64,000 nucleotides of DNA, from contig NZ_PGGU01000006.1 in the NCBI RefSeq assembly GCF_002872075.1, forward strand, positions 186,001 through 250,000, given 5' to 3'. How positions within the stretch are numbered: the first letter of the stretch is position 1; each line of letters begins with the position of its first letter. Positions 17,382 to 26,018 of the stretch are shown in pieces. Source of the DNA: Microbacterium aurantiacum (GTDB taxonomy: Bacteria; Actinomycetota; Actinomycetes; Actinomycetales; Microbacteriaceae). Under the pieces are notes generated by a model that did not search any database, was not told the origin of the DNA, and saw only the letters and a program-made list of their open reading frames with translations. The position numbers were made by a program, and so were the translations under genes.

Positions 17382-18449
17382 TCAGCCGCTCACGAAGTCG
17401 CTGTAGCGCTGCAGCGCGACGGCGACCGCATCCGAATCCAGCTCGGTGTCGAAGAGTTCGGCGACCGGCGCATCGCGGTGGCGGCCGACCGCGGCGGAGT
17501 GCGTCCACGCTCCGGCGATGCGACCTTCTGACAGAAGACTCGCCCGAACCATGCCGTTCTTCCCCGGTCCGATGCGAACCATCGCGTCGGCGTCGGCGAC
17601 GGCACCGCGATCGGCGTACGAGATGTAGTACTCGTCGAACATCGGCAGAGCGCGCACCGCGGCGTCATCGGCTCCGCGCGCGCGGCGCGGCCGCTCGGCG
17701 GAGACGAAGAGCCCGTCGTCGACCTCCGTGACGCGATGCCGACCGCGCTCGACGGCCTCGCGCGCGACGCCGAGCGTGAGGCCGGACCACCATGCGAAGT
17801 CCGCCGCGCTCGCCGGCCCGTGCCCGTCGACGTAGCGTACGAAGAACTCCGCGAGGGGATCGTCGGGAGTCGACCGCGCGCGAATGTGCTCGTCGGCCAG
17901 GACGAAGAGCTGCTCTCGTCCGACAGCGCCGTCGCGCGCGACCACCGGTCCCTGCACGAGCACCGCGTCGACGCAGAGGGCACCGATGATGTGCACGCCG
18001 CGCTGCCCGGCGGGGTCGATGCCCAGGGCGGAGATGTCATCGAGCAGTTGGGCTCTGGTGCGGCCGCCGTCGGTCAGCCGCTCGCGAAACGCCGTGCCGA
18101 CGCGACCGAGAAGTTCTGCGTCGATGCCGAGTTCGCGATGCCGAGCCGCCACCTGCTTGCGCTGTCGTTCGCCGGTCACCGACAGCACCCAGTGCAGATC
18201 CCTGGCCGGCATGATGTGCAGCGTGCCGCGCATCGGCCACGAGCGCACGAGCTCGCCGCGCGCGAACGCCCTGTCGACGGTCGCCAGCGTGGGAGACCCT
18301 GTGGTGCGGATGCCGAGCGCCCATCGACCGGCCAGGAACTCCTGACTCTGCACGGCGAGCATGTGCGCTGCGGCATCCGTCACCGTCCGCGCCGGGGCGG
18401 TGAGCCGATGGGACCGAAGCCGTTCGGACAGAAGGGCGCTGGGCGTCAT
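17382..18449 (-). CDS. Winged-helix DNA-binding domain protein (HTH_42 family)
   Basis: A 355-residue protein of the HTH_42 (YcaQ-like) family. It contains the RGTLHIMPARDLHWVLSVT block near residues 75-93, ADFAWWSGLT near 218 and a C-terminal PMFDEYYISYADR region. Members of the wider family include DNA glycosylases that unhook interstrand crosslinks, but the catalytic residues cannot be judged here, so it is described only as a winged-helix protein. It converges with the RamB-like gene, with only ten bases between stops. CAATAT lies six bases before the ATG, so it may be leaderless. Confidence 0.8.
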   Translation of the reverse strand: MTPSALLSERLRSHRLTAPARTVTDAAAHMLAVQSQEFLAGRWALGIRTTGSPTLATVDRAFARGELVRSWPMRGTLHIMPARDLHWVLSVTGERQRKQVAARHRELGIDAELLGRVGTAFRERLTDGGRTRAQLLDDISALGIDPAGQRGVHIIGALCVDAVLVQGPVVARDGAVGREQLFVLADEHIRARSTPDDPLAEFFVRYVDGHGPASAADFAWWSGLTLGVAREAVERGRHRVTEVDDGLFVSAERPRRARGADDAAVRALPMFDEYYISYADRGAVADADAMVRIGPGKNGMVRASLLSEGRIAGAWTHSAAVGRHRDAPVAELFDTELDSDAVAVALQRYSDFVSG

Positions 18450-18487
18450 GCACCCATATTGCCCTGGGCGCCCGACATCAGGCCCGA

Positions 18488-19935
18488 TCAGCCAGCGAGT
18501 GTCACCTCGCGCCGCGCCGGGAGCACCACGGGATGAGAGCCCGCCATCACCTCGAGCACGCGGATGACCTGGCAGGAGTACCCGAACTCGTTGTCGTACC
18601 AGACGTAGAGGATGAGCGTGTCCTCGTCGGCGATCGTCGCGAGCCCGTCCACGATGCCGGCGCGGTGCGATCCGACGAAATCGGTCGAGACGACCTCCGG
18701 CGATTCGACGTAGTCGATCTGCTGGCGCAGCTTCGAGTGCAGCGAGACCCGACGCAGGTAGTCGTTGACCTGCTCCTTGGTCGCGGGGCGTTCGATCGTG
18801 AGGTGGAGCACGGCGAGCGAGACATCGGGGGTGGGGACCCGGATCGAGCTGCCGGTCAGCCTGCCCTCGAGCTGCGGGAGCGCCTTGGCGACCGCCTGGG
18901 CGGCACCGGTCTCGGTGATGACCATGTTCAGCACCGCGGAACGCCCGCGCCGGTCGCCCTTGTGGAAGTTGTCGATGAGGTTCTGATCGTTCGTGAACGA
19001 GTGCACGGTCTCGACGTGACCCTTCACGACGCCGTACGCCTCGTCGATCGCGGCGAGCACCGGGGTGATCGCATTGGTCGTGCAGGAGGCGGCCGAGAGG
19101 ATGCGATCACCCGCATCGATCGAGTCGTCATTGATGCCGTGCACGATGTTCTTCAGCGGGCTCTTGCCCGGTGCGGTCAGCAGCACCCGGGCCACACCGG
19201 GCGACTGCAGGTGCTGCGAGAGCCCGGCTTCATCGCGCCAGCGGCCGGTGTTGTCGACGACGATCGCATCGCGGATGCCGTAGACGGTGTAGTCGATGGC
19301 GGCCGGGTCGTCGGAGTAGATCACCTGGATCCGGGTGCCGTTGGCGATGATCTGCTCGGCATCCTCATCGACGGTCACGGAACCGGCGAACTTGCCGTGC
19401 ACGGAGTCGCGCTGCAGCAGCGATGCGCGCTTGACCAGGTCGTTCTCGGCGCCGCGGCGCACGACGATGGCGCGCAGGCGCAGGCCGCTGCCGCCGCCGG
19501 TGTGCGCGATGAGGATGCGGGCGAGGAGGCGCCCGATCCGGCCGAATCCGTAGAGCACCACGTCGGTGGGCGCCGCGGCCGTCGCACCGATCGCCGGCGC
19601 GAGCGCCTCACGCAGGTACTCGGCCAGCGGGCGCTCGTCGGCGGCGTGCTCCTCGACCAGGCGAGCGACGTCGAGCGACGATGCACCGGGCGCGAGTTCG
19701 CGGAGCGCCTCGAGCACGGCGAGGCTGTCTTCCAGGGCGAGCTGCTCATGCCCCAGCTGGGCGACGCGCTCGTGCACCTCGACGAGCCCTGTGGCCGAAA
19801 GGCCGAGCAGGCGATGTCCGTGCAGAGACGTCACCACGTCGTGTCCCGCTTGAGGGCTCCGATGAGCGGGATCATCCGCTCCGCCAGCTCTTCTCGCGCC
19901 GTCCAGTCGTCGCGGTGTGCCGCGAAATCGTTCAT
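18488..19935 (-). CDS. gapB: GapB-type glyceraldehyde-3-phosphate dehydrogenase, split by a frameshift near the N-terminus
   Basis: NAD(P)-dependent GAPDH of the long actinobacterial type (about 482 residues if repaired). The body carries FGRIGRLLARI (Rossmann motif), the catalytic Cys in SAASCTTNAITP, HSFTNDQNLIDN and WYDNEFGY. The N-terminal 34 residues (MNDFAAHRDDW...GALKRDTTW) lie in another frame, from ATG 19935 (ribosome-binding site AAGGA) to a TGA at 19831. The main frame then continues with DVVTSLHGHRLL. One missing C near 19843 would join the two as KRDHDVVTS. As read, only an internal GTG (19837 or 19834) could start the main part. Sequencing error, recent mutation and true internal start are all possible. 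Confidence 0.85.
19831..19848 (-). other. Frameshift site in the GAPDH gene
   Basis: On the minus strand the bases CGGGACACGACGTGGTGA read R-D-T-T-W-stop in the start frame but H-D-V-V-T in the frame of the rest of the enzyme. A single C restored after GAC reconnects both. The site is not a slippery heptamer, so programmed shifting is unlikely. Confidence 0.7.
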
Positions 19936-19991
19936 CTGCATCCTTGCATGGGTGATCGGCGCGCCGATGGTCTCCAGCGCGCGGGTGCCGG

Positions 19992-20150
19992 GTGAGTTTC
20001 GGGGGATGCGTACCAGGGTACGCGGCACGGGCACGGACCCGGGAATCGGATGCTCTCGGCCGCAAGGACCACTTCTCAGCGATGATGGCCATCGGCGTCG
20101 CGCTCATCGCCGCCAGCGTCGCGCTCATCGAGTTCGGCGGTGCGCACTGA
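19992..20150 (+). CDS. Possible 52-residue membrane peptide
   Basis: A short open frame begins at GTG 19992 (or ATG 20082) opposite the leader of the GAPDH gene. Its end, FSAMMAIGVALIAASVALIE, is one hydrophobic helix, which is why it is noted. No ribosome-binding site is convincing and there is no known family. It could be chance. Confidence 0.2.
   Translation: MSFGGCVPGYAARARTRESDALGRKDHFSAMMAIGVALIAASVALIEFGGAH
20008..20023. promoter_or_regulatory. Perfect inverted repeat upstream of the GAPDH gene
   Basis: GCGTACC-AG-GGTACGC lies 73 bases before the GAPDH start codon on its promoter side and could be an operator. No second copy was noticed in the window. Confidence 0.4.
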
Positions 20151-20165
20151 CCGGTACGGCGAGCC

Positions 20166-20831
20166 TCAGAACTGCGCGGAGAACGCCCCGTCGGTCTTGA
20201 TCAGCTGGCCGGAGATCCAGCGACCCTCGTCGGACACCAGGAATTCCACGGTCGCCGCGACGTCGGCAGGACGCCCGAGCCGGCCCAGCGGCGTCATCCC
20301 GGTGAGCGCGTCCCGCGTCTCGTCGTCCATCCAGCCTGTGTCGATCGGTCCCGGGTTCAGCACGTTCGCCGAGATGCCCCGCGGTCCGAGTTCGCGTGCC
20401 GCCGAGATGACCAGGCGGTCGAGAGCGCCCTTCGACGCACCATAGGGCAGGTTGCCGGTGACGTGGTCGCTGGTGAGCGCCACGATCGACCCGCCGTCCT
20501 CCCCCGCCTGCCGCGCGAACGCCGCGATGAGCAGCAGGCTCGCCCTGGCGTTGACGGCGACGTGCCGGTCGAAGCTCTCGGCCGTGGTGTCGAGGATGCC
20601 GGACTCGACGTCATGCGCGTGACTGAGGATCAGCGCGGAGATCGTGCCGTGCGCGCGATTCACCTCGGCGATGAGCGCCTCGGGGCCCTCGTGCGTGGAC
20701 AGGTCGGCGGGGTGGTCGGCATCGCTGAGGTCGCTGGTGACGACGGTCCATCCGGCGGCTCGGAGGCGGGGAGCGATGCCGGCCGCGATGCTGTTCGCGC
20801 GCGCGGCGCCGGTGATCAGAGCAAGAGGCAT
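20166..20831 (-). CDS. Short-chain dehydrogenase/reductase
   Basis: A 221-residue SDR. The N-terminal cofactor loop is ITGAARANSIAAGIA, longer than the usual TGxxxGIG and closer to divergent SDRs. The catalytic YxxxK is YGASKGALDRL, with Ser in ALTSDHVTG upstream. The ending WISGQLIKTDGAFS matches the classical C-terminal GG(A/S) block. The substrate is unknown. TACCGT lies six bases before the ATG, suggesting a leaderless mRNA, and it stands alone between the GAPDH and membrane-protein genes. Confidence 0.85.
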   Translation of the reverse strand: MPLALITGAARANSIAAGIAPRLRAAGWTVVTSDLSDADHPADLSTHEGPEALIAEVNRAHGTISALILSHAHDVESGILDTTAESFDRHVAVNARASLLLIAAFARQAGEDGGSIVALTSDHVTGNLPYGASKGALDRLVISAARELGPRGISANVLNPGPIDTGWMDDETRDALTGMTPLGRLGRPADVAATVEFLVSDEGRWISGQLIKTDGAFSAQF

Positions 20832-20837
20832 GCGGCC

Positions 20838-20843
20838 ACGGTA
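20838..20843 (-). promoter_or_regulatory. -10-like TACCGT for the SDR gene (leaderless)
   Basis: On the minus strand TACCGT is followed by exactly six bases and then the ATG at 20831. Confidence 0.4.
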
Positions 20844-20876
20844 CCGGAGACGCGCAGTCCGGGACCGGGCCGGACC

Positions 20877-21392
20877 TCAGTGCAACGACCACATGATGAG
20901 GACGCCGGCGGTCATGACCCATTCCTCGGCGAGCATCCGCCTCCGGGCGCGGGCGGGGGCATGTCGGCGAATCCCGTTGACGATCGTCCAGACGATGAGG
21001 GCGCATATTCCGATCGCGCCCAGCGCGGCTACCGCATCCGCTCCGAGGTGGCTGCCGTGCCCTGTCGGATCCGAGATCTCCGAGCCGGCCAGTCCGGCGA
21101 ACGCGCACACCGCCATCACCAAGCAGCCGAGGGCGCGATGGCAGCACGAGGGCGCACCGGCCGCGCCACGGACGCCCACGGTGCCGACCATCGCCGAGGC
21201 GAGCAGAAGCGCTCCGACGAGGAGCGACACCCGTGGATCCCTCCCGGCCAGCCCCATCGCGACCATCGCCGCTGCCATCACGATCACCGCCTGTCGCCCC
21301 TGCCAGGGAACTCCTCGCCCGGACGCCAGACACAGAACGACGCCGATGAGCGCCGGCGCGATCATCAGCCACGCCATCGCCGCGCTGTCCAC
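20877..21392 (-). CDS. Integral membrane protein, function unknown
   Basis: A 171-residue protein with about five predicted membrane helices (for example WLMIAPALIGVVLCLASG, VIVMAAAMVAMGLAG, ALGAIGICALIVWTIVNG). An Arg-rich loop (RRHAPARARRR) precedes the last helix. GTG 21392 was used; ATG 21377 is possible. A perfect TATAAT lies on its strand at 21398-21403, only a few bases before the start, and the TetR operator at 21405 sits in the promoter spacer, so it may be co-regulated with the amine oxidase. No family was recognised. Confidence 0.7.
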   Translation of the reverse strand: MDSAAMAWLMIAPALIGVVLCLASGRGVPWQGRQAVIVMAAAMVAMGLAGRDPRVSLLVGALLLASAMVGTVGVRGAAGAPSCCHRALGCLVMAVCAFAGLAGSEISDPTGHGSHLGADAVAALGAIGICALIVWTIVNGIRRHAPARARRRMLAEEWVMTAGVLIMWSLH

Positions 21393-21397
21393 ATCCG

Positions 21398-21403
21398 GAT
21401 TAT
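21398..21403 (-). promoter_or_regulatory. TATAAT -10 box of the membrane-protein gene
   Basis: This perfect consensus -10 on the minus strand is five bases from the GTG start. The adjacent TetR operator occupies the -35/-10 spacer. Confidence 0.5.
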
Positions 21404-21404
21404 A

Positions 21405-21420
21405 TTGATCAATCGCTCAA
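21405..21420. promoter_or_regulatory. TetR operator, copy A (tetR/membrane-protein intergenic)
   Basis: Read on the minus strand it is TTGAGCGATTGATCAA, matching copy B (TTGAGCGTTTGCTCGA at 22159) at 12 of 16 positions, including TTGAGCG and TTG. It lies between divergent genes, directly upstream of tetR. Confidence 0.65.
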
Positions 21421-21440
21421 AATAGCTAGACCCGTGCCCG

Positions 21441-22043
21441 ATGCGCCAAGATGGGCAGGTGCCCCGTGTCGTCGATCATGATGAGCGCCGCCGGCAGATC
21501 GCCGAGGCGCTGCTCGTCGTCGCGGCCCGCGACGGGCATGAGAGCGTCACCTCCCGTGCCGTCGCGAAGGAGCTCGGAGTCGCGACCGGCGCCCTCTGGC
21601 ACTACTTCGACGGCTTCGACGACGTGATCCGGGCCGCGGCCGCCGAAGTCACCCGTCGCACCGATGAGCGGATCACCGCGGCGACACAGGGGCTGCACGG
21701 ATTGGCCCGGCTCGAGGCGATGATGCGCGAGGTCCTCCCCATCGACGAGCGCACCCGCACCGAGGCACGGGTCGTCGTCGGATTCTGGGGACGACTCGCG
21801 ACGCTCGCGCCGATCCCGGATGCCGCGTCCCCCACCCTCGCGACCTGGCAGGAGAGCATCCGCGACACCCTCGACCAGGCGGTCGCCGGCGGCGAGCTCC
21901 GTCCGGAGACGCCCACGGATGCCGTGATGACTCTTCTCCGCTCGATCACCTACGGCCAGCAGGTCGTGGAGGTCACGGAGCCGCAGGATGCCGCAGCCCA
22001 CCTGTCGGCGCTCGACGCCATCCTCTCCCCCTGGCGGACCTGA
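21441..22043 (+). CDS. TetR-family regulator adjacent to the amine oxidase gene
   Basis: A 200-residue TetR/AcrR regulator. The helix-turn-helix covers about residues 15-60 (TSRAVAKELGVATGALWHYF). The variable C-terminal domain would bind the effector. The first ATG, at 21441, was used; nearby GTG codons would shorten it slightly. Two similar operator-like sites, one upstream of this gene and one 17 bases before the amine oxidase start, suggest that it represses both itself and the oxidase, perhaps with an amine or its aldehyde as inducer. The site match is seen; the regulatory link is inferred. Confidence 0.88.
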   Translation: MRQDGQVPRVVDHDERRRQIAEALLVVAARDGHESVTSRAVAKELGVATGALWHYFDGFDDVIRAAAAEVTRRTDERITAATQGLHGLARLEAMMREVLPIDERTRTEARVVVGFWGRLATLAPIPDAASPTLATWQESIRDTLDQAVAGGELRPETPTDAVMTLLRSITYGQQVVEVTEPQDAAAHLSALDAILSPWRT

Positions 22044-22112
22044 CCTCCTGATCCACACCACACGCGCCGAGGCCCGACCGTCCGGCGCATGCGGGCTCTT
22101 CCCCCATTGCCC

Positions 22113-22142
22113 TTGTGCGCGCGCACCGCACCGTCGTACCAT
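22113..22142 (+). promoter_or_regulatory. Candidate promoter of the amine oxidase gene
   Basis: TTGTGC (22113-22118), an 18-base spacer holding the palindrome GTGCGCGCGCAC, and TACCAT (22137-22142). The TetR operator at 22159 lies just after the expected start point. Confidence 0.4.
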
Positions 22143-22158
22143 CGTCCCAATCCGTTTA

Positions 22159-22174
22159 TTGAGCGTTTGCTCGA
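22159..22174. promoter_or_regulatory. TetR operator, copy B (amine oxidase promoter)
   Basis: TTGAGCGTTTGCTCGA contains the inverted half-sites TTGAGC/GCTCGA and resembles copy A at 21405. It lies 17 bases before the amine oxidase ATG. Confidence 0.65.
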
Positions 22175-22191
22175 AAAAGTGAGGAACGACG

Positions 22192-24171
22192 ATGTCCCAC
22201 CCCCAGCCCGTCTCCATCGGCCGGACCTCCGTTCCGCATCCGCTCGATCCGCTCACCGCCGTCGAGATCGCCTCCGCCCGCGCCGTGCTCGCGTCCGCGG
22301 GGCTCCTCGGTGACACCGTCCGCGTTCCGATGCTCCTCCCCGACGAGCCCACCAAGGACGAGCTTGCGGCCTGGAAGCCAGGCGCGCCCATCGACCGCCG
22401 CGTCGACGTCACCCTGCTCGACACGGCCACCGGTGTCGCGACCGAGGTCATCGTCTCGATCACGCGCGGCGAAGTCCTCCGTACCGAGCGGGTGCCGAAC
22501 GACGCCCCGCCGTACGGGCAGCCCCAGTACCTGTTCGAGGAGTACGAGCGCGCGGAGGCGATCGCGAAGGCCTCGCCGGAATGGCGGGCCGCGATGAAGC
22601 GGCGCGGACTCGAGGAGCACATCGATCTCGCGTTCTGCGGGCCGCTCGCACCGGGCTACACCGGACGCGCCGACGAGGTCGGGCGCCGCGTCATCCGCTC
22701 GCTCACCTTCCTCAAGTACGACGAGGACGACTCTCCCTGGGCGCACCCGGTCGAGGGCCTCATCGTGCACATCGACCTGACCGCGAACAGCGTGATCCGG
22801 GTCGAAGACATCGGCGATGTGCCCGTACCCGCCGGACACGGCAACTACCGGCCCGAGGTGCAGGGCGAGGCGCGCACGACGCTCAAGCCGATCGAGATCA
22901 CGCAGCCGCAGGGCCCGAGCTTCAGCGCGACCGGCTCTCTCGTCGAGTGGGAGAACTGGTCGATGCGCGTCGACTTCAACGCACGCGAGGGCCTGGTGCT
23001 GCACGATGTGACCTTCGACGGCCGTTCCGTGCTGAGCCGCGCGAGCGTGCCGGAGATGGTGGTCCCCTACGGTGACACCGCGCCCGGCCGGTTCTGGATC
23101 AGCTACTTCGACGCGGGCGAGTACCTCCTCGGCAAGAACGCCAATCACCTCGAACTCGGGTGCGACTGCCTGGGCGTCATCCGGTACCTCGACGGCTACG
23201 TCGCCGACGACCACGGCAACCCCGTGCGCATCCCGAACGTGATCTGCATGCACGAGGAGGACTACGGCATCCTCTGGAAGCACACCGAGCTCTCCGGCCG
23301 CTCCGATGTGCGCCGCTCCCGCCGCTTCGTGGTCTCGTACTTCTCGACGATCGGCAACTACGACTACGGCTTCTACTGGCACTTCTATCTCGACGGCTCT
23401 ATCGAGGTCACCGCCAAGGCCACCGGCATCGTGTTCGCCGCCGCGGGCGAGCCCGGCGTGCCGCAGAAGCACGCCACCGAACTCGCACCTGGGGTCTTCG
23501 CCCCCGTGCATCAGCACCTCTTCTGCGCCCGGCTCGACGTCGCGGTCGACGGCGAGGACAACCGACTCGTCGAGGTCGACGCGCAGCGCATCCCGATGGG
23601 CCCGGACAATCCCTTCGGCAACGCGTTCACGTGGTCCGAGACGACACTGGCGACCGAATCCGCGGCGCAGCGTGATGCAGACACCTCGGTCGCCCGCACC
23701 TGGGCGGTGCAGAGCGCGTCGCGCACCAACCGCGTGGGCCGTCCGACCGCATACCACCTCGTCCCCGAGCCGACCGCGCTGCTGATGGCGGATCCGGCGT
23801 CCTCCGTGGCGGCGCGCGCGACCTTCGCCACGAAGCACCTCTGGGCGACGCGGCACGAAGCCGGGCAGATCTGGCCGGCCGGGCGGTACCCGAACGCGCA
23901 CCAGGGCGGCGCCGGACTCCCCGCATATTCGGCCGGCGACCGCTCCCTCGACGGCGAGGACATCGTGCTCTGGCACACCTTCGGGCTGACGCATTTCCCG
24001 CGCCCGGAGGACTGGCCGATCATGCCCGTCGACCACGCGGGATTCTGGTTCAAGCCGTACGGCTTCCTCGACCAGAATCCTGCGATGGACGTCCCCGAGT
24101 CGTCGCAGGCGCACGGAACGCGGGATGCCGCTGGCGGCGGATGCGGTGCCGCATGCACGTGCGGCCACTGA
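22192..24171 (+). CDS. Copper/topaquinone primary-amine oxidase (tyramine/phenylethylamine oxidase type)
   Basis: A 659-residue quinoprotein that oxidises primary amines to aldehydes with release of NH3 and H2O2. The topaquinone precursor is Tyr390 in IGNYDYGFYW, the catalytic base Asp307 in SYFDAGEYLLG, and the copper ligands His440 and His442 (HQH) and His601 (LTHFPRPEDWPIMP). The protein has no signal peptide, as in actinobacterial arylethylamine oxidases. The C-terminus ends in a Cys-rich tail (GGGCGAACTCGH) of unknown role. The gene follows the TetR gene, and a TetR-like site sits before its start. Product aldehydes could feed the aldehyde dehydrogenase at 36.7 kb and the paa genes; that link is inferred. 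Confidence 0.95.
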   Translation: MSHPQPVSIGRTSVPHPLDPLTAVEIASARAVLASAGLLGDTVRVPMLLPDEPTKDELAAWKPGAPIDRRVDVTLLDTATGVATEVIVSITRGEVLRTERVPNDAPPYGQPQYLFEEYERAEAIAKASPEWRAAMKRRGLEEHIDLAFCGPLAPGYTGRADEVGRRVIRSLTFLKYDEDDSPWAHPVEGLIVHIDLTANSVIRVEDIGDVPVPAGHGNYRPEVQGEARTTLKPIEITQPQGPSFSATGSLVEWENWSMRVDFNAREGLVLHDVTFDGRSVLSRASVPEMVVPYGDTAPGRFWISYFDAGEYLLGKNANHLELGCDCLGVIRYLDGYVADDHGNPVRIPNVICMHEEDYGILWKHTELSGRSDVRRSRRFVVSYFSTIGNYDYGFYWHFYLDGSIEVTAKATGIVFAAAGEPGVPQKHATELAPGVFAPVHQHLFCARLDVAVDGEDNRLVEVDAQRIPMGPDNPFGNAFTWSETTLATESAAQRDADTSVARTWAVQSASRTNRVGRPTAYHLVPEPTALLMADPASSVAARATFATKHLWATRHEAGQIWPAGRYPNAHQGGAGLPAYSAGDRSLDGEDIVLWHTFGLTHFPRPEDWPIMPVDHAGFWFKPYGFLDQNPAMDVPESSQAHGTRDAAGGGCGAACTCGH

Positions 24172-24192
24172 GCACGGCTCAGGCCACCGGCT

Positions 24193-25125
24193 TCAACGGA
24201 GCGCGGCGATCGCCTCGCGCAGGATGCCGCCGGCACTCTCGAGCGCTGATGCCCCCGCCGCCGCCGATGACCCGGTGGCGAGCATCAGCAGGGCGAGCTT
24301 GACCGATCCGCCTGCTTCCTGAAGAGCCGAGGCCGCCTCCGCAGTGCCGACGCCGGCAAGGGTCGACACCGTGCGGATGGAACGCGCACGCAGCTTCTCG
24401 TTCGTGGCGAGCAGATCGACCATCATCCCGCGGTAGGTCTTGCCGAGCTTGATCATCGACAGGGTGGTGATCATGTTCACCACGAGCTTCTGCGCGGTGC
24501 CGGATTTCAGCCGCGTGGATCCCGAGATGAACTCGGGACCGGTGACGACCTCGATGGCGATGTCGGCCGCCGCTCCGATCGCCGAGCCGCGGTTCGAGGC
24601 GATGGCCACGGTGAGCGCTCCGCGTTCCCTGGCGAAACGCAGCCCGCTGATGACGTACGGCGTGCGCCCCGATGCCGAGATCCCCACGACCGTGTCGAGC
24701 TCGCCGACCTCGATGTCGCGCAGCGCATCGGTCGCCGCGTGCTCGTCGTCTTCGGCGTTCTCCACGGCGGAACGGATCGCGGCCTCCCCTCCCGCGATGA
24801 GTCCGACCACCATCGACGGGTCGGTGCCGAAGGTGGGCGGGCACTCGCTCGCATCGAGGACGCCCATGCGGCCGGCCGTGCCGGCGCCCATATAGATGAG
24901 ACGTCCACCGCGCCGGAAGCGGTCGGTGACCCCGTCGACGGCCCGTCCGATCTCGACGGACTGCTCGGCCACCGCGGGCGGCACACGCTGATCCTCGGCA
25001 TTCATGCGTCGTACGAGCTCTGCGGTGCCGAGCAGGTCGAGATCTCCCCGGTCGGCGTCCTGCGCCTCGGTGCCGAGTTGCGAGAGCTCGTCGAGGAGCT
25101 CGGTCAGACGGCTGTCATCCTGCAC
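24193..25125 (-). CDS. murQ: N-acetylmuramic acid 6-phosphate etherase
   Basis: MurQ cleaves the lactyl ether of MurNAc-6-phosphate to GlcNAc-6-phosphate and lactate during cell-wall recycling. The 310-residue protein has the SIS sugar-phosphate domain: GAGTAGRMGVLDASECPPTF (about residues 63-82), AGGEAAIRSAVENAED and GISASGRTPYV, with LKSGTAQKLVVNM downstream. GTG 25125 was chosen for its ribosome-binding site AAAGG; the ATG at 25143 adds six residues. It overlaps or abuts the upstream kinase gene and forms a three-gene operon with it and a membrane protein. The stop is 21 bases from the convergent amine oxidase stop. Confidence 0.95.
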   Translation of the reverse strand: MQDDSRLTELLDELSQLGTEAQDADRGDLDLLGTAELVRRMNAEDQRVPPAVAEQSVEIGRAVDGVTDRFRRGGRLIYMGAGTAGRMGVLDASECPPTFGTDPSMVVGLIAGGEAAIRSAVENAEDDEHAATDALRDIEVGELDTVVGISASGRTPYVISGLRFARERGALTVAIASNRGSAIGAAADIAIEVVTGPEFISGSTRLKSGTAQKLVVNMITTLSMIKLGKTYRGMMVDLLATNEKLRARSIRTVSTLAGVGTAEAASALQEAGGSVKLALLMLATGSSAAAGASALESAGGILREAIAALR

Positions 25126-26014
25126 GGTGCACGAACCTTTCATGGGGAAGATCGGAGCGACGGGTGAGCAGCAGCGCCCCGTCGAATGCATCGCCGGCTG
25201 CCGGCACCACCCGACGCCCGGCCGAGCGAAGCGCGGCCTCCAGTGTCGCGCGGAACCAGCCGTGCTCCGTGAGCCCGCCGTGCACGACGACGTCGAGGGG
25301 CCCTCCGGCGGATGCGGCGACGGCGGATGCGGTGAGCAGTCGCGCGGCCTCCGCGGCGATGGCCGCTGCCACCGGATCCGCGGCGGCAGCGGCATCCAGC
25401 ACCAGCGGAGCGAGCGTAGCCAGCCGCCGGGCGACCGGTCCGTCCTCGGCGAGCCATGCCGGGATTTCGGATACGGCCCCGATGCGGTCGCCGACAACGG
25501 CGACGAGCGTCGTGTCCTCACCGAGTCCCGAGTCGGCGCGCAGCACGGCGCGAAGCGCCTCACGCCCGAGCCAGGAGCCGCTGCCGAAGTCGCCGAGGTC
25601 GGGACCCCATCCGTCGACCAGTCGCACATCGTCGTCGACCCCGAGTGCGACAGCGCCGGTGCCGGCGATGAGCAGCACCCCGGCCTCCCCCTGGAAGGCC
25701 CCGACGTGGGCGGTGACGACGTCTGAGGTCACCGCTGTGCGGGCACCGGTACGAGCGGCGAGGCGTGCAGCGAGGCCAGCGGCGGCATCCGGAGCAGCCC
25801 AGGCGCCTGCTGCACCCACGCCGAGTACGTCGATCGACGCTGCAGGCTGCAGGAGAGGAAGGATCGCGGCGAACGCCGCCGCGGCGCCATCACGACCGGC
25901 GAGCCCCGGCGCGCCGACACCTGTGCGGGTGATGCGGTCAGGGCCGGCACCCGACGCCACTCTGCATCGCGACTTGCCGAGATCGACGGCGACGGCCTCG
26001 AACGGATCAGGCAT
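25115..26014 (-). CDS. BadF/BadG-type ATPase, probable amino-sugar kinase
   Basis: A 299-residue protein of the ASKHA kinase fold: phosphate-1 loop VDLGKSRCRVAS near the start, phosphate-2 LIAGTGAVALGV, GDFGSGSWLGREAL, and an adenosine loop near VVVHGGLTEHG. This subfamily includes N-acetylglucosamine and glucosamine kinases. Placed directly before murQ, it most likely phosphorylates MurNAc or GlcNAc during peptidoglycan sugar salvage. The 3' end overlaps murQ by 11 to 29 bases depending on the murQ start. The upstream membrane-protein gene ends four bases before this one begins. Confidence 0.85.
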   Translation of the reverse strand: MPDPFEAVAVDLGKSRCRVASGAGPDRITRTGVGAPGLAGRDGAAAAFAAILPLLQPAASIDVLGVGAAGAWAAPDAAAGLAARLAARTGARTAVTSDVVTAHVGAFQGEAGVLLIAGTGAVALGVDDDVRLVDGWGPDLGDFGSGSWLGREALRAVLRADSGLGEDTTLVAVVGDRIGAVSEIPAWLAEDGPVARRLATLAPLVLDAAAAADPVAAAIAAEAARLLTASAVAASAGGPLDVVVHGGLTEHGWFRATLEAALRSAGRRVVPAAGDAFDGALLLTRRSDLPHERFVHRAG

Positions 26015-26018
26015 GCGG

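Noticed and set aside
19831..19848. Programmed ribosomal frameshift in the GAPDH gene
   Set aside because: No slippery heptamer or following pseudoknot is visible; a single missing base explains it more simply.
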